45,190 nucleotides of DNA from Clostridium sp. (lineage in GTDB: Bacteria; Bacillota; Clostridia; Clostridiales; Clostridiaceae), in NCBI RefSeq assembly GCF_030532265.1, contig NZ_JAUNLM010000014.1:1-45190 (forward strand), read 5' to 3'. Shown one piece after another: positions 44,426 to 45,190 of this stretch. A program made the translations under genes and the position numbers. Numbering within the stretch: position 1 is the first letter of the stretch; every line of letters starts with the position of its first letter. Below the pieces are notes generated by a model, which saw only the letters and a program-made list of their open reading frames with translations, was not told where the DNA came from and made no database searches.

Positions 44426-44439
44426 TGAAAACGATTAAA
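44426..44439 (+). promoter_or_regulatory. Possible CcpA (cre) site upstream of gadC
   Basis: TGAAAACGATTAAA fits the cre consensus TGWNANCGNTNWCA except at one position. It is about 235 bases before the promoter candidate, so a direct role in its repression is doubtful. Confidence 0.3.
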
Positions 44440-44660
44440 ATGGCTTGCTTATTGGGTTTTTAAAATTAATAAATATACAATATGATGGTGAAAATGAGGA
44501 AAATGGCTAATTCTCAAGGTTTTCTAGACTTATCAAAATGATATTAGTATATATACTATGAAATACTTATTAATATTAAGTTATCAAATAATAATTTAGT
44601 TAAATTACTTATAATAATAATTTTTAGGATTTTGTGGCGTATTATAATGAAATTTAAATT

Positions 44661-44688
44661 TTGAATTAAATACTATAGTTGCTATACT
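44661..44688 (+). promoter_or_regulatory. Promoter candidate for gadC
   Basis: TTGAAT, a 16-base spacer and TATACT lie about 90 bases before the gadC ATG. Confidence 0.4.
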
Positions 44689-44778
44689 TTGTGTAAAAGC
44701 TGAATTAATTTTTAAGCTTGTCGACAAATTTAAGAATATTAGTTCATTGAAAAATAAATATTGAAGGAGCGTAAAATT

Positions 44779-45190
44779 ATGGATAATGGATCAGTAGAAA
44801 GTAAAAAAAGTTTAACTTTATTTGGATTCTTCGCAATAACAGCATCCATGGTAATGACAGTATATGAATATCCAACATTCGCAACTTCAGGTTTTCATCT
44901 AGTATTTTTCTTATTACTAGGCGGATTTTTATGGTTCTTACCAGTAGCTTTATGCGCAGCAGAAATGGCTACAGTTGATGGTTGGCAAGAAGGTGGAATA
45001 TTTGCATGGGTAGGAAATACATTAGGTGAAAGATTTGGATTTGCAGCAATATTCTTTCAATGGTTTCAAATAACTGTTGGATTTGTAACAATGATTTATT
45101 TTATATTAGGGGCGCTATCATATGTATTTGATTTTCCAGCACTTAATACTAATCCAATTATAAAATTTATAGGTGTTTTAGTAATATTTT
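44779..45190 (+). CDS. gadC: Glutamate:GABA antiporter, N-terminal part (cut by window end)
   Basis: The first 137 codons of an APC-family transporter run off the window. About four membrane segments are visible, and [20 protein letters not shown] near the start and the block [18 protein letters not shown] match the GadC/YjeM group. GadC exchanges glutamate for GABA to consume protons in acid resistance. GAAGGAG lies 10 bases before the ATG. A decarboxylase gene (gadB), if present, would be outside this window. The substrate is inferred from the N-terminal part only. Confidence 0.8.
   Translation, partial: MDNGSVESKKSLTLFGFFAITASMVMTVYEYPTFATSGFHLVFFLLLGGFLWFLPVALCAAEMATVDGWQEGGIFAWVGNTLGERFGFAAIFFQWFQITVGFVTMIYFILGALSYVFDFPALNTNPIIKFIGVLVIF

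Larger units (their letters stand above)
44247..44778 (+). other. Long leader region before the gadC-type gene
   Basis: These 532 bases hold no gene. They contain a CcpA-like site (44426-44439), a promoter candidate (44661-44688) and a 10-bp perfect palindrome TTGTCGACAA (44718-44727) just before the ribosome site. The length suggests a regulated transcript. Confidence 0.6.

Noticed and set aside
44426-44439. cre site as the main control of gadC
   Set aside because: Too far from the promoter candidate and one mismatch from consensus; kept only as a low-confidence site.

Overview
The window is very AT-rich, with dense co-directional genes, strong AGGAGG-type ribosome binding sites and several TTG starts, as in a low-GC clostridium. 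Gene order and protein character (tRNA-Ser next to a long Bacillus/Clostridium-type SRP RNA, then dnaX-ebfC-recR-bofA, with glutaminase and a glutamate:GABA antiporter nearby) point to Clostridium perfringens or a close relative. The species call is inference; no database was searched.

Layout. 1-54 is the 3' end of tRNA-Arg(CCT). 273-8213 holds an AfuABC/FbpABC-type ABC importer, an MgtC-family membrane protein and a YesM/YesN-type two-component system that may sense or control the importer. 8478-14504 is ordinary chromosome: a small membrane protein, a PanE-like reductase, two small unknowns, a CorC/HlyC-type transporter, tadA, lgt and another small membrane protein.

14686-31395 is a 16.6 kb integrative element inserted in tRNA-Ser(GGA). 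A 66-bp direct repeat (the 5' part of the tRNA gene) flanks it, and a tyrosine recombinase lies just inside the left end. Its cargo looks like defence genes: a type I restriction locus whose hsdM has lost its catalytic centre, with two accessory genes between hsdS and hsdR (a membrane-anchored SH3 protein with 111-bp tandem repeats, and a PD-(D/E)XK nuclease-like protein); a HEPN-nuclease fusion followed by a coiled-coil protein; and a three-gene cluster of an initiator-like winged-helix protein with an apparent frameshifted start, a RecD-like helicase and a membrane-anchored PIN-domain protein. A structured non-coding stretch precedes this cluster. The last cluster is my best candidate for an undescribed system.

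Right of the element the backbone resumes. The tRNA-Ser gene is whole there and abuts the SRP RNA, but the native promoter is left on the far side of the element, so the element must supply the promoter for both RNAs. Then come thyA-folA (minus strand), a four-histidine membrane protein, dnaX-ebfC-recR-bofA, glutaminase (minus strand), a BcrAB-type ABC exporter, glycerol dehydrogenase, a cysteine-rich small protein, an M32 carboxypeptidase and the start of a gadC-type antiporter gene cut by the window end. Glutaminase and the antiporter together suggest glutamine/glutamate-dependent acid resistance.
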